A DNA stretch of 64,000 nucleotides. It comes from Polynucleobacter acidiphobus (GTDB lineage: Bacteria; Pseudomonadota; Gammaproteobacteria; Burkholderiales; Burkholderiaceae). The stretch lies in contig NZ_CP023277.1 of NCBI RefSeq assembly GCF_003065385.1, positions 124,001 to 188,000 of the forward strand, in the 5' to 3' direction. Positions 50,820 through 59,709 of this stretch are shown here, in pieces (positions within the stretch are counted from its first letter, which is position 1; each line of letters opens with the position of its first letter). The notes beneath the pieces are model-generated. The model was given only the letters and a program-made list of their open reading frames with translations, had not been told where the DNA came from and did no database searches. The position numbers and the translations under genes are program-made.

Positions 50820-51254
50820 ATGACGAGTCAATCCCGGCCGATCGTTGAGGTCGCCGTCGGAATTCTTATAAAAGAGCAATCACTTGTTTTGATGGGTAAA
50901 CGACCCAGTGGCAAACCCTATGCAGGTTACTGGGAGTTTCCAGGTGGCAAACTAGAATCCAATGAATCCATCACAACCGCCTTGGAGCGCGAGTTGCATG
51001 AGGAGCTTGGCATTCGGATTGCTTTGGATGAAAACCATTGTCACGAAATCATGATGCTCGAACATGATTACCCGCATGCCTATGTTCGCCTGCATGTATG
51101 CTTGGTTGATCGCTGGGAGGGCGAGCCAGTTGGCCAAGAAAATCAAGTGCTATCTTGGCAAAATATATTCAATCCGGAGTTAACCATCACCCCATTATTG
51201 CCAGCCGCTTGGCCAATGATTAAAAAAGTTCGTTCGTATTTGAGAGGTAGGTAA
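50820..51254 (+). CDS. MutT-like Nudix hydrolase
   Basis: This is a probable 8-oxo-dGTP diphosphatase that cleans the nucleotide pool; many Nudix substrates exist, so the exact one is inferred from family resemblance. The 144-residue protein has a perfect Nudix box, GKLESNE then SITTALE then RELHEELGI (about residues 42-65), and the N-terminal VAVGILIKEQSLVLMGKRPSGKPYAGYWEFPGG of MutT, given here only in part as a family match. It is convergent with zapD. No yacG-like zinc gene separates them. Confidence 0.9.
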   Translation: MTSQSRPIVEVAVGILIKEQSLVLMGKRPSGKPYAGYWEFPGGKLESNESITTALERELHEELGIRIALDENHCHEIMMLEHDYPHAYVRLHVCLVDRWEGEPVGQENQVLSWQNIFNPELTITPLLPAAWPMIKKVRSYLRGR

Positions 51255-51271
51255 GTAGAACCCTGTCAAGG

Positions 51272-52024
51272 TCAAAACTGGCAGAAGGTTAACTTAAAGG
51301 GAATATCTTGATTAATTAGGGTGGGCTTAAGATCTTGCTCACACTTCAGTAGTCGAATTGAGACTAAATATTTATTGGCGCTGATCTCAGCAAAGAGCGA
51401 TGGATCCTCTAAGGTAATGCGCATTAATTGGTAAACCTTGCCAGAGGGTGCTTGTTGAAAAGAGCCTTGATGCGCTAGAACTTCTTTGCTCTCTCCAGAT
51501 TCTCGAAGCAGTCGTAAAAACAAATGGCATGCCTCTTGCCAAGGAAGCATAGGGTAAATGAACTTTTGTAAGAGCTCGCGTCGCGATGAAGCAGGACTAT
51601 GGCGCCAAGCATAAAAACCTGGCAAATCAATCGGACTAGTGCCACCCGGTGTATGTAAGCGTGTCCGAATTGCATTAAGCCATTCGTTCTCCCCAATAAG
51701 CGCATTGGGCTTAATTGCTGACGCATTTACTTGGGCACTGGCGTGCTCTAACTCCGCCATGGTGGATGCTAGTTTTTCTTGATCAACTTCTTTGGCATGC
51801 TTGAGGTGATTAAGCGCAAATTTCTGGCGCTCCAATTCTTTTAAAAGTAATGATTTGATATCACCACGAGCACTAATATCGCCTAGCTCAAACAAGGTGG
51901 TCAAGGCATTATGGTGTAGTTCGGGGTCATCCGAGCGCGCAAAGTGATTAAACCGGTCGAACAAATACTCCAGTCGGAGCATGCTTCGGACCAGTTCATT
52001 AAACGGGTATTCGTAAATAATCAC
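51272..52024 (-). CDS. zapD: Cell division protein ZapD
   Basis: ZapD (YacF) bundles FtsZ filaments by binding the FtsZ C-terminal peptide. It has 250 residues: YEYPFNELVRSMLRLEYLF (residues 4-22) and ELGDISARGDIKSLLLKELER at about 47-67 are the family blocks, followed by a helical hairpin and the beta-domain with DLPGFYAWRH and FIYPMLPWQ. It is the end of the pilBCD-coaE-zapD run, a Burkholderiales-like order. Confidence 0.93.
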   Translation of the reverse strand: MIIYEYPFNELVRSMLRLEYLFDRFNHFARSDDPELHHNALTTLFELGDISARGDIKSLLLKELERQKFALNHLKHAKEVDQEKLASTMAELEHASAQVNASAIKPNALIGENEWLNAIRTRLHTPGGTSPIDLPGFYAWRHSPASSRRELLQKFIYPMLPWQEACHLFLRLLRESGESKEVLAHQGSFQQAPSGKVYQLMRITLEDPSLFAEISANKYLVSIRLLKCEQDLKPTLINQDIPFKLTFCQF

Positions 52025-52058
52025 AGAGTTTTATTGTATGCCGACCGCAGCCAAAAAA

Positions 52059-52700
52059 CTATAAATCCAGCATTTTTTGATGGAGGCGGTCGACTTCAAT
52101 CTCAAGGCTTGCTAGATCCCCTTGGTTATAAATCACGGTATCCGCAATTGCCAGGCGCTCGCCCCGGCTTGCCTGATGGGCCATGATGGCCAGCACTCCC
52201 TGGCGGTCTAGCTGGCTGCGCTCCATGACTCGCTCAATTTGGACCTCTTCCTCACAATCAACTACCGCAATATGGTCGAGGTTTCCAGTCCAGGTGCCTG
52301 ACTCTAGGAGTAGAGGGACCACAAATACCAAATAGGGCGCATGATTTTTTAAGCCATTTTCAGCCTGGAGCATGGTTTCCTGGCGAATTAGGGGGTGCGT
52401 AATGGCTTCCAGTTTTCGTTTGGACTCGGTATCCGTAAATACGTGCTCACGCATTTTTGCTCGGTTGAGTGATCCATCTGGAAGGATGAACTCGGACCCA
52501 AATTCCCTTTTAATAGGGTCAATCGCTACCCCCCCGGGAGCGCTTATTTGGTGGGCAATTTGATCGGTATCGATCACCCAGGCTCCTCGCTTCGCAAGAA
52601 ATGAGGCAACACTCGACTTGCCTGACCCAATTCCCCCGGTCAGACCTAGAAATGGAACTTTTCCTTTTAAATCAAGGAGTGAACGAGTGGGCTTGTCCAT
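52059..52700 (-). CDS. coaE: Dephospho-CoA kinase
   Basis: CoaE phosphorylates dephospho-CoA, the last step of coenzyme A synthesis. The 213-residue protein has the P-loop GGIGSGKSS (22-30), VIDTDQIAHQI and a lid with RERFKAR-like basic residues (LNRAKMREHVF). The only suitable start, ATG at 52700, lies 34 bp inside pilD, so the reading frames overlap and translation may be coupled. Confidence 0.95.
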   Translation of the reverse strand: MDKPTRSLLDLKGKVPFLGLTGGIGSGKSSVASFLAKRGAWVIDTDQIAHQISAPGGVAIDPIKREFGSEFILPDGSLNRAKMREHVFTDTESKRKLEAITHPLIRQETMLQAENGLKNHAPYLVFVVPLLLESGTWTGNLDHIAVVDCEEEVQIERVMERSQLDRQGVLAIMAHQASRGERLAIADTVIYNQGDLASLEIEVDRLHQKMLDL

Positions 52701-53146
52701 AGTATTTCTATGATGCCAGCAAATGCCAGAAAGGGGCCAAAAGGAAATGGGTGGTTAGACGGTAATTTTTGATACTTTAGCCAAAGGAGGCCCCCAATAA
52801 TCCCGCAAAAAGCAGCCAGGACCAATATCCATAGCGCACTATGGATTCCGAGCCAAGCCCCAAGGCCCGCTACAAGTTTGGCGTCCCCCATTCCAAGACC
52901 ATGACGAGAACGAACCCCTTTGTAGAGTTGATTAATGATCCATAGGAGGAAGTAGCTAAGAATTGCGCCTTGCCACGACAAATGAGCATCACACCATGGC
53001 ATTGGTGAGAGTGAATTAAAGGCAAGACCAAGAATGATCATGGGATAAGTGAATCGATTGGGGATTAAAAAGCGATGAAAATCGATCCATGCCACATAAA
53101 GGAGGATTAGGATGAGGCCAATTCGGAGGATGGAATCAATCCACAT
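52667..53146 (-). CDS. pilD: Minimal type IV prepilin peptidase (peptidase domain only)
   Basis: This A24-family aspartic peptidase cleaves type IV prepilin leader peptides at the inner membrane. The two catalytic aspartates are Asp22 in AWIDFHRFLIPN and Asp88 in HGLGMGDAKL. At 159 residues it has only the peptidase part: the N-terminal methyltransferase domain with its CxxC pairs, present in typical PilD of about 280 residues, is missing. Five or so membrane segments are predicted by eye. The start overlaps the pilC stop (TAATG). Confidence 0.88.
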   Translation of the reverse strand: MWIDSILRIGLILILLYVAWIDFHRFLIPNRFTYPMIILGLAFNSLSPMPWCDAHLSWQGAILSYFLLWIINQLYKGVRSRHGLGMGDAKLVAGLGAWLGIHSALWILVLAAFCGIIGGLLWLKYQKLPSNHPFPFGPFLAFAGIIEILWTSPLVHSLI

Positions 53147-54204
53147 TAAATGATACTGCCTAATGAAAAAATGGGTAAGTAGAGCGTCATTAGCAATCCC
53201 GCTACCAGTAGACCAAGAAAAATAATAAACATAGGCTCCAGGCTTTGACTAAGAATGGCTAGGCGATGCTGTAGCTGACTTTCAAACGAGCGAGACCGGT
53301 TGATTAGCATGGTATTGAGCATGCCGGTTCGAGCACCTATTTCAAGCAATTGGATCGTTTCAGAATCAAAAAATTGACCATGAGGATCAGAGCGTTTCAT
53401 GGCAACCCCAAGATTCCAACCTAAGGAAAGTTGCTTAAATAGCTTAGCACTCAAATCATGACTAAGCCAATGATTGGATGATTGTGCACAAATGCGGATC
53501 GAATCTAAGAGGCTGAGGCCCGATTGAAGTAAATGTGCAATATTTTGACACCACGTGATTTGATGCGAGAGTCGGATCAAATTCCCAAATATCGGAATCC
53601 GAAAGCAATGATGGTCGCACCACTTTTGAAACGGGATTGATTTTCTCCAAAGAATTAGTATGCCAGCTAATACCACAAGTATTACTCCCATAATTACTAG
53701 CGCATGCTCATTCAAACCTCTCGATAGGGCAATCAACAACTGTGTGCTCAAGGGTAATTCAGCATGAAAGTGATGAAAGATATCTTCAAAGCTAGGTATA
53801 ACCCACACCAACATAGTAATGACCATCAGCATCGCAGCGGCAAAGGTGATTGCAGGGTAGGTCAGCGCTTGCTTCATTTGCTGCATAAGTGATTCCTTAG
53901 CAAGCAATTGTTGATGAATTAAAAAAAGTGATTGCTCTAAAGCCCCCGTTTTTTCTCCAATCGAAATTAAGCCAATACAAATCGGACTAAACCATTTACC
54001 CTCTGTAGAAAGGCTGGTCGCTAAACTATTGCCACGTTTGAGTCCTTGGATGGTATGCGACAGAAATGATCTCCAATGGTTTGGGGAGCACTGCTCTAGC
54101 AGATGTAGAGCCTCAAGAAGCGGCACTCCTGCTTGCAAAATATTCTGAAGCCGGTATGTAAAGTTGATTTGATCGCGAAGAGAAAGAGAGCGCCCAATCA
54201 TCAT
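53146..54204 (-). CDS. pilC: Type IV pilus/type II secretion inner-membrane platform protein
   Basis: PilC (GspF family) couples the assembly ATPase to pilin polymerisation in the inner membrane. It has 352 residues, shorter than the usual 400 or so because the N-terminal cytoplasmic extension is missing. Two T2SF repeats are visible: FTYRLQNILQAGVPLLEALHLL (start of copy 1) and WCQNIAHLLQSGLSLLDSIR (copy 2). Membrane segments follow each, ending in FIIFLGLLVAGLLMTLYLPIF. It overlaps pilB by 4 bp. Confidence 0.92.
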   Translation of the reverse strand: MMIGRSLSLRDQINFTYRLQNILQAGVPLLEALHLLEQCSPNHWRSFLSHTIQGLKRGNSLATSLSTEGKWFSPICIGLISIGEKTGALEQSLFLIHQQLLAKESLMQQMKQALTYPAITFAAAMLMVITMLVWVIPSFEDIFHHFHAELPLSTQLLIALSRGLNEHALVIMGVILVVLAGILILWRKSIPFQKWCDHHCFRIPIFGNLIRLSHQITWCQNIAHLLQSGLSLLDSIRICAQSSNHWLSHDLSAKLFKQLSLGWNLGVAMKRSDPHGQFFDSETIQLLEIGARTGMLNTMLINRSRSFESQLQHRLAILSQSLEPMFIIFLGLLVAGLLMTLYLPIFSLGSII

Positions 54205-55301
54205 GGAATTTCATGAAGTAAAACCGATTGGTCAATCAACCCTTGATGAAATAAGGCATCAGCCTGTCGGCGCATTGAGCGAAAGCCCTCCATATAAGCA
54301 ACTCCTTCAAGTTCCGTTGCGCTCACTTGTAATTCGATCGCGGCAATAAGCTTGGGAGTGAAGGGCAATACCTCATGAATCGCAAACCGTCCCGGCTGTG
54401 AGTCCAGATGCCGAACTAAGCGCTGGGAACTAATAAATAAAAGATTTTGGGCGATGGAGTGAGGCTCAACCCCAAAGTTCCGTAGCCGCTCGATGCACGA
54501 CAAAGCTTCGCGGGTATGAATGGTGCTCAGTACCAAGTGACCCGTTTGTGCTGCGCTCACTGCAAGCTTTGCTGTTTCTGAATCACGGATTTCACCAATC
54601 ATCATGACATCGGGATCTTGACGTAGGAGGGCTCGAATGATGGCATCGAAATGGAGCCCAGCCTTTGGATGATATGCAATTTGGTTAACTCCTTGTAAGG
54701 GGATTTCAATTGGGTCCTCGACGCTGCAAAGATTGAGATGGGGTTGATTTAGATAATGAAGAAAGCTATAAAGCGTTCTCGTTTTGCCGCTACCCGTTGG
54801 GCCACACACCAAAATCAAGCCATGCCGCCGACTTAGGCACCCTTTGACAATATCTAGCTGGGAGCCGGTCAAGCCAATATGGTCAATCTCTAATTCCGAA
54901 TTCGTTGTTCTGAGAAGTCGAACGACTACCTTTTCACCAAACAGGGTCGGCATCGTGGATACCCGGCAATCAATTTCATGACTCATTACGTCGCCACTGC
55001 TAATTGTTAGTCGACCATCTTGTGGCAAGCGCTGTTCAGCGATATCAAGCTTCGCTAGTATTTTGATACGCGTAATCAGTCGAATATGATCTGATTTTGG
55101 ATATGTTTTAAAAAGACATAAGTCGCCATGAATCCGAAAGCGAATGACACACGCATTTTGCTGCGCTTCGATATGAATATCGCTCGCATCTTCACTAATA
55201 GCAGATAAAGCAATTTCTTGCCACAGACGAATGATATGGTGATCGGATTCTTCGAGTGGCTTACGGAATAGATTCTGGGTGTTTGGGGTACCCTGAATCA
55301 A
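54201..55301 (-). CDS. pilB: Short PilB/GspE-type assembly ATPase lacking N-domain and zinc motif
   Basis: This hexameric ATPase powers pilus assembly. The 366-residue protein has the Asp boxes, Walker A GPTGSGKT (167-174) and Walker B DVMMIGEIRD (231-240), with the His box TGHLVLSTIHT. The roughly 150-200 residue N-terminal domain of PilB is absent; the protein starts at about the linker. After SSQRLVRHL, where PilB/GspE normally have a tetracysteine zinc site, there is no cysteine at all to the end. The 4-bp overlap with the upstream CorC-family gene is unusual. Confidence 0.9.
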   Translation of the reverse strand: MIQGTPNTQNLFRKPLEESDHHIIRLWQEIALSAISEDASDIHIEAQQNACVIRFRIHGDLCLFKTYPKSDHIRLITRIKILAKLDIAEQRLPQDGRLTISSGDVMSHEIDCRVSTMPTLFGEKVVVRLLRTTNSELEIDHIGLTGSQLDIVKGCLSRRHGLILVCGPTGSGKTRTLYSFLHYLNQPHLNLCSVEDPIEIPLQGVNQIAYHPKAGLHFDAIIRALLRQDPDVMMIGEIRDSETAKLAVSAAQTGHLVLSTIHTREALSCIERLRNFGVEPHSIAQNLLFISSQRLVRHLDSQPGRFAIHEVLPFTPKLIAAIELQVSATELEGVAYMEGFRSMRRQADALFHQGLIDQSVLLHEIP

Positions 55302-56599
55302 GGCGCCGACAGACTTGGCTCTTCGGGTGACGGTTTGTGAAGCTTCACCGTCTTAATCCCTTGATCATCAAATTGAATAATTTCCATCACTACGCCCCCA
55401 ACCTTGACGCTGAGGTCATGATCCGGAATTTCTTCAAGCTCTTCCAGTATGAGCCCATTGAGTGTGCGTGGCCCATCGACAGGGAGCTGTAATCCCAATA
55501 AACGATTGAGATCGCGCAAATTTGCACTACCGTTTGCTAAATAGGAGCCATCGCTAGACCATTGGTCTTGAGTCATCATGCCTGGAAAGGAAGTGGTGAA
55601 CTCCCCGATTAATTCTTCAACGATATCTTCAAAGGTTAATAAGCCTTGAACACTGCCGTATTCATCTACAACCAAACTTAAGCGTTGGCGATTTTCCTGA
55701 AAAAACTGCATCTGCTGCATCACTGGGGTGCCCTCAGGAATGAAGTAGGGTTCGTTTAATAGTTCTCGAAAGTCGCCGTGGCTTAACTCTTCGCTACCCA
55801 GTAAGGAAAGCGCCTTTTTAACAGAAAGGATGCCGATGATTTTTTCTGGATCTCCCTCGCACACAGGTAATTTGTTGTGGTAGCAGGTCTCCAGTTGCCC
55901 AATGACCTCATCGATAGGTCGCGACAAATCTAATATCTCCATCTTGGCTCGAGGTGTCATTACATCATCGACCGAGATATTTTCAAGATTAAATAAATTG
56001 AGCAAGATACTACGATGCTGATTCGAAATAAAGTGACTGGATTCCAGAACAAGACTTCTGAGTTCTTCAGAACTCATGGTTTGTAATGCCGTTTCTTTTC
56101 GGTTTAGACCCATGAGGCCCATTAACCCTGAAACAAAGGAGTTCACAACCCATAGTAGGGGTTTAAGCACAATCGTCAGGGGGTAAATCACCCAACCAAT
56201 ATTGGCTGATATTTTTTCTGCAAAAGCGGCGCCAATGACTTTCGGGGTAATTTCGCTAAAGATGATGATTAAAAATGCAACAGTGAGGGTAGCGATCGAA
56301 ATTACTAGCCCATTAGTACCAAACAAATGCAGCGCAATACCAGTCACCAAAATTGGCAAAATGGTATTGATTAAATTGTTGACAATTAATAAAACAGATA
56401 AGAGGGTGTCAATCCGCTTAAGTAGTTTTTGGGTTAATGCAGCACCAGCATGACCACTGTTTGCCATCGCGCGTAAACGATGTCGGTTGCTAGCCACCAT
56501 ACTGGTCTCTGCCATCGAGAAAAATCCAGAGAGGGCGAGTAAAAAGACAACTAGCGCAGCTTGTGCCCAAAGGGGCCAAGAATCAAAAAAAGAATCCAT
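55298..56599 (-). CDS. HlyC/CorC-family CBS membrane protein
   Basis: This 433-residue protein is of the CorB/YfjD type, linked to divalent-cation (magnesium or cobalt) transport. The DUF21/CNNM membrane domain (about residues 12-190) opens with LVVFLLALSGFFSMAETSM. A CBS pair follows (VDDVMTPRAKMEILDL at about 205, LVVDEYGSVQGLLTFEDIVEE at about 310-330), then the C-terminal CorC/HlyC domain (from about 350). It heads the minus-strand run into pilB. Confidence 0.92.
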   Translation of the reverse strand: MDSFFDSWPLWAQAALVVFLLALSGFFSMAETSMVASNRHRLRAMANSGHAGAALTQKLLKRIDTLLSVLLIVNNLINTILPILVTGIALHLFGTNGLVISIATLTVAFLIIIFSEITPKVIGAAFAEKISANIGWVIYPLTIVLKPLLWVVNSFVSGLMGLMGLNRKETALQTMSSEELRSLVLESSHFISNQHRSILLNLFNLENISVDDVMTPRAKMEILDLSRPIDEVIGQLETCYHNKLPVCEGDPEKIIGILSVKKALSLLGSEELSHGDFRELLNEPYFIPEGTPVMQQMQFFQENRQRLSLVVDEYGSVQGLLTFEDIVEELIGEFTTSFPGMMTQDQWSSDGSYLANGSANLRDLNRLLGLQLPVDGPRTLNGLILEELEEIPDHDLSVKVGGVVMEIIQFDDQGIKTVKLHKPSPEEPSLSAP

Positions 56600-56696
56600 C
56601 TACACTTTCATGAAAAGCACAGATAAGCAATATAGCAAATACTGATTATTTAGACCACCAGGATCGATTGATTTTGATGTCAGAAAGGATCTTTCG

Positions 56697-57203
56697 TTGT
56701 TAAAGTCAAGCTTGACAGGGTATATTCAGCACTGCGTGATACGCGCCCCGTTCGGGGGATTACGAATCCGTACTGAAATCGTTGATGCGTCATTAATGAT
56801 TACCCAAGTCCAATACCTCACTCATTTGGACAAAGTAAGTCGACCTCTTAATGAATTAGCGAAAGATGCCAAAGAGCAAATGGAGGCTTATTTTGACGAT
56901 CCCCATTTCCTCTTTGATTTACCAATGAAAGCTCAGGGCAGCGCTTTTCAGCAACGGGTTTGGTCCGCCATTCAATCCATTCCTGTTGGACAAACCAAGA
57001 GCTATGGTGAGCTGGCCACTCAGATCAAATCGGGTCCTAGGGCGGTTGGCAGTGCTTGCGCTGCCAACCACTATCCGCTAATTATTCCCTGCCATCGCGT
57101 TTTATCAAAAGCCGGTCTTGGTGGTTTTATGGGTGAGGCTAACGGCCCCCATTTGAGAATTAAACAGTGGCTGTTACGACATGAAAATGCCATCAAGGAC
57201 TAA
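56697..57203 (+). CDS. ogt: Methylated-DNA--[protein]-cysteine S-methyltransferase
   Basis: Ogt repairs O6-alkylguanine by transferring the alkyl group to its own cysteine. The 168-residue protein has the acceptor motif IIPCHRVLSKAG and the HTH VGQTKSYGELA. The start is TTG at 56697, with AAAGGA 8 nt upstream. An 8-codon ATG frame (56677-56703) crosses this start and may affect its use. A TTG at 56712 is an alternative start. The 3' end overlaps the convergent squalene/phytoene synthase gene by 4 bp. Confidence 0.93.
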   Translation: MLKSSLTGYIQHCVIRAPFGGLRIRTEIVDASLMITQVQYLTHLDKVSRPLNELAKDAKEQMEAYFDDPHFLFDLPMKAQGSAFQQRVWSAIQSIPVGQTKSYGELATQIKSGPRAVGSACAANHYPLIIPCHRVLSKAGLGGFMGEANGPHLRIKQWLLRHENAIKD

Positions 57204-58150
57204 GCCTTGAGGGATCGAGCTTGGATTCTGAAAAAAATATTTATTAGCCAGTCACTCCGAACCGCAATTTTAGTAAAGACATAAAAACGAGTCACTTGCG
57301 ATCGAGTTAGTTTTGCTTCGATTGATGTATGGCCGTGATGACGCAGTGCAATTTGCTTAAGGGTTAATACAGCCAGCCCAAAGGCAAGAAAGCAAAAGCG
57401 CCGAATTCCGAGCTCCGACTTTGGAATGCAATGAATGTAATGAAGAGCATCTTCAAGTTTTTGGTGGGCAATCACGAGTAAATCAGTTTCGCTGACCCCG
57501 ATTGGCTTCCATGAAACACCGCGTGCTCGGTCCTCGGGAGAGTCTTTGAGAATATTGGTCATTTGCAGGGCTTGACCAAATGAAATTGCTAAGTATTCGT
57601 TTTGTGAAATCGCTTTTGCAAACGCAGGTGAGTGCAAGGCAAATACGGTGGTTAGCATTTCACCAACGACCCCAGCAACGACATAACAATATTTTTCAAA
57701 TTCAGCTAAGTTCTCTAAGCCGCGAGGATTTTGACGAGTATGAAAATAGCTCATTCCATCCGACATAATTTGAATACAACGAGCAACAGCTTGACGCTGT
57801 TGTACATCGCAACTATCCAATACACGTAGCACCCGAGGGATATTTTGAATCAGATCTTTTTCATCCAGATTGCTATGCTCGGCTAAGGCAATCGCGCACT
57901 GATCGGTAAATTGTTTAGGGTTTTGCTCGCCCAGAACCGTTTTAACAAAACTAGCCGATAGATTTTGCTTGGTTATTGCATCCATGCAGGATGCATCTTC
58001 AATCGTATCGACAATGCGACAGAGTAAATACGTATTACCAACCACCTTTTCTAGATTTGGGGGTAATAAGGGAATGGTGAGCGCAAACGTTCTAGATACT
58101 GATTCAAGAATCGAGCGTTGATAAAGCTCATCAGCAGATAGAACAGACAT
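57200..58150 (-). CDS. Squalene/phytoene synthase family protein
   Basis: This is a trans-isoprenyl diphosphate synthase of the head-to-head type; squalene is the more likely product. The 316-residue protein has the two metal motifs, DTIED (48-52) and QMTNILKD (196-203), and SRTFALTIPLLP near the start with YCYVVAGVVGEM (154-165), which resembles squalene synthases more than phytoene synthases. No hpn or crt genes surround it, so the end product is unknown. It lies 32 bp downstream of a sodium:solute symporter gene and overlaps ogt tail to tail. Confidence 0.88.
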   Translation of the reverse strand: MSVLSADELYQRSILESVSRTFALTIPLLPPNLEKVVGNTYLLCRIVDTIEDASCMDAITKQNLSASFVKTVLGEQNPKQFTDQCAIALAEHSNLDEKDLIQNIPRVLRVLDSCDVQQRQAVARCIQIMSDGMSYFHTRQNPRGLENLAEFEKYCYVVAGVVGEMLTTVFALHSPAFAKAISQNEYLAISFGQALQMTNILKDSPEDRARGVSWKPIGVSETDLLVIAHQKLEDALHYIHCIPKSELGIRRFCFLAFGLAVLTLKQIALRHHGHTSIEAKLTRSQVTRFYVFTKIAVRSDWLINIFFRIQARSLKA

Positions 58151-58182
58151 GCGCAGTTCGGCTTTCGAAAAGAAGTAGGTAA

Positions 58183-59622
58183 TTAATGCTGGGCTTTGCT
58201 TAAATGATTTGTAGCGCTCTCTGGTGAGCGGGGGGCGATCGAACTTCCTAAAATCATACCAATCAGACTTGCTAGTAGGCCGACTAATTGAGGCTCAACC
58301 GGCTCCTCTATACCCATGATTTCTAATAAGAGCCACATACTCAAGCCAAGGGTAATGGCAAGTAAAGCACCGAGATCACTCGCTTTCTTCCAGAATAAGC
58401 CGGCAACTAGCGGGACAAATGCGCCTGCCAGCGTAATACGGTACGCATTTTCAACCATGGTGTGGATTTTGGCCTCGGTCGCAATTGCGTAAAAGGTCAC
58501 AATGCTCGCAAATACAAATACGGTTAGGCGGGTTGCCCAAAGAAATTGTTTATCGGTCATGTGATGATAAAAGCCTTTTAAGATATTTTCTGTAAAGGTT
58601 ACCGAAGGTGCAAGTAAGGTTCCAGACGCGGTACTCATGATCACCGAGATCAGTGCCCCAAAGAAAACAACCTGCATAAAAAATGGCATATGGTTGAGGA
58701 TCAGGGTAGGCAAAATCATTTGAGAGTCGCTCGCCAGAAATTTCTCGACCATTTGTGGATCGATAATATTCGCGGTGTAAGCTAAGAAAAGTGGCACGCT
58801 AGCAAAAAAGAAATAAGCTACACCACCTAATGTGGTGGCCCATACCGCAATCGACTCATTTTTGGCTGCATTGACCCGTTGGAAAACATCTTGTTGTGGA
58901 ATCGAGCCTAATGCAATGGTTAGCAATGCCGCAATCCAGCCAAGCATATCGATTGGGTCTAGCGTCGGTAAGAAATTAAATTTACCCTCCGCACTGGCTT
59001 TAGCGATAACGCTAGCTACCCCACCAGCTTGATCGGCAGCATTACTGGCCACTAATAAAAGTCCGATCACAATCACAATCATTTGTACAAAGGTTGTGAG
59101 TGCCACTGACCACATTCCACCAAACAAGGTATAGACCAAAACAACGCCAGCACCAATGAGCATGCCATCGCTGATTGAAATTAAATCGTTCGACAGGACA
59201 TTAAAGGTGAGCCCTAAGGCCGAAATTTGAGCGGATACCCAGCCGAGATAGGAAACGATGATGCAAATGGAGATTAGTAACTCGGTCTGGCGGTTGTAGC
59301 GAAATCGAAAATAGTCGCCGAGAGTGATGAGATTCATTCGGTATAGGGGTTTTGCAAAGACCAGTCCGAATAGGATTAAGCAAAGTGACGCCCCAAGGGG
59401 GTCTGAAATGAGTCCCCTGAATCCTTCCTCTAAAAAGGTTGCAGAAATACCAAGAACGGTCTCGGCCCCAAACCAGGTTGCAAAGACCATCGCCAGGACA
59501 AAAGCCATGGGTAGATTTCGGCCAGCCGTGATGTAGTCTCTGGCATTGTGAACTTTAGTAGCGGCGTACAAACCAATCGCAATTGAAATGCCGAGATAAG
59601 CAATTACGAACCAAAGCAGCAT
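58183..59622 (-). CDS. Sodium:solute symporter (SSS/SLC5 family)
   Basis: This is a polytopic inner-membrane transporter with about 13 segments; the substrate is unknown. A TTG at 59643 opens the frame, but the ATG at 59622 has AGAGGA 7 nt upstream and is chosen, giving 479 residues. ATWFGAETVLGISATF (helix 2 sodium region), YTLFGGMWSVALTTFVQM and WAATLGG-like helices fit the family. It could move a carboxylic or amino acid. It is divergent from the PanE-like gene across a long gap. Confidence 0.9.
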   Translation of the reverse strand: MLLWFVIAYLGISIAIGLYAATKVHNARDYITAGRNLPMAFVLAMVFATWFGAETVLGISATFLEEGFRGLISDPLGASLCLILFGLVFAKPLYRMNLITLGDYFRFRYNRQTELLISICIIVSYLGWVSAQISALGLTFNVLSNDLISISDGMLIGAGVVLVYTLFGGMWSVALTTFVQMIVIVIGLLLVASNAADQAGGVASVIAKASAEGKFNFLPTLDPIDMLGWIAALLTIALGSIPQQDVFQRVNAAKNESIAVWATTLGGVAYFFFASVPLFLAYTANIIDPQMVEKFLASDSQMILPTLILNHMPFFMQVVFFGALISVIMSTASGTLLAPSVTFTENILKGFYHHMTDKQFLWATRLTVFVFASIVTFYAIATEAKIHTMVENAYRITLAGAFVPLVAGLFWKKASDLGALLAITLGLSMWLLLEIMGIEEPVEPQLVGLLASLIGMILGSSIAPRSPESATNHLSKAQH

Positions 59623-59661
59623 CGCACCGTCCTCTTTCGACAAAATAGATTGATCATTGGA

Positions 59662-59709
59662 TGGTCTTCAGACCACTCCATCAGGGCCCATTCACTAGCA
59701 AGCCCTGAT
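59662..59709. repeat. Two adjacent inverted repeats near the symporter start
   Basis: TGGTC-TTCA-GACCA (59662-59675) is followed 4 nt on by ATCAGGGC (59680-59687) paired with GCCCTGAT (59702-59709), a perfect 8-bp stem with a 14-nt loop. A further ATCAGGG copy is at 59739-59745. They lie between divergent genes, so terminators are unlikely. Operator function is possible. Confidence 0.35.

Noticed and set aside
54201..55301. PilB as a pseudogene because of its short length
   Set aside because: Walker A, Walker B, Asp and His boxes are all intact and the frame is open; domain loss fits a functional short form better.
59680..59709. Terminator hairpin
   Set aside because: It lies between two divergent genes, where no transcript ends, and lacks a T-run.
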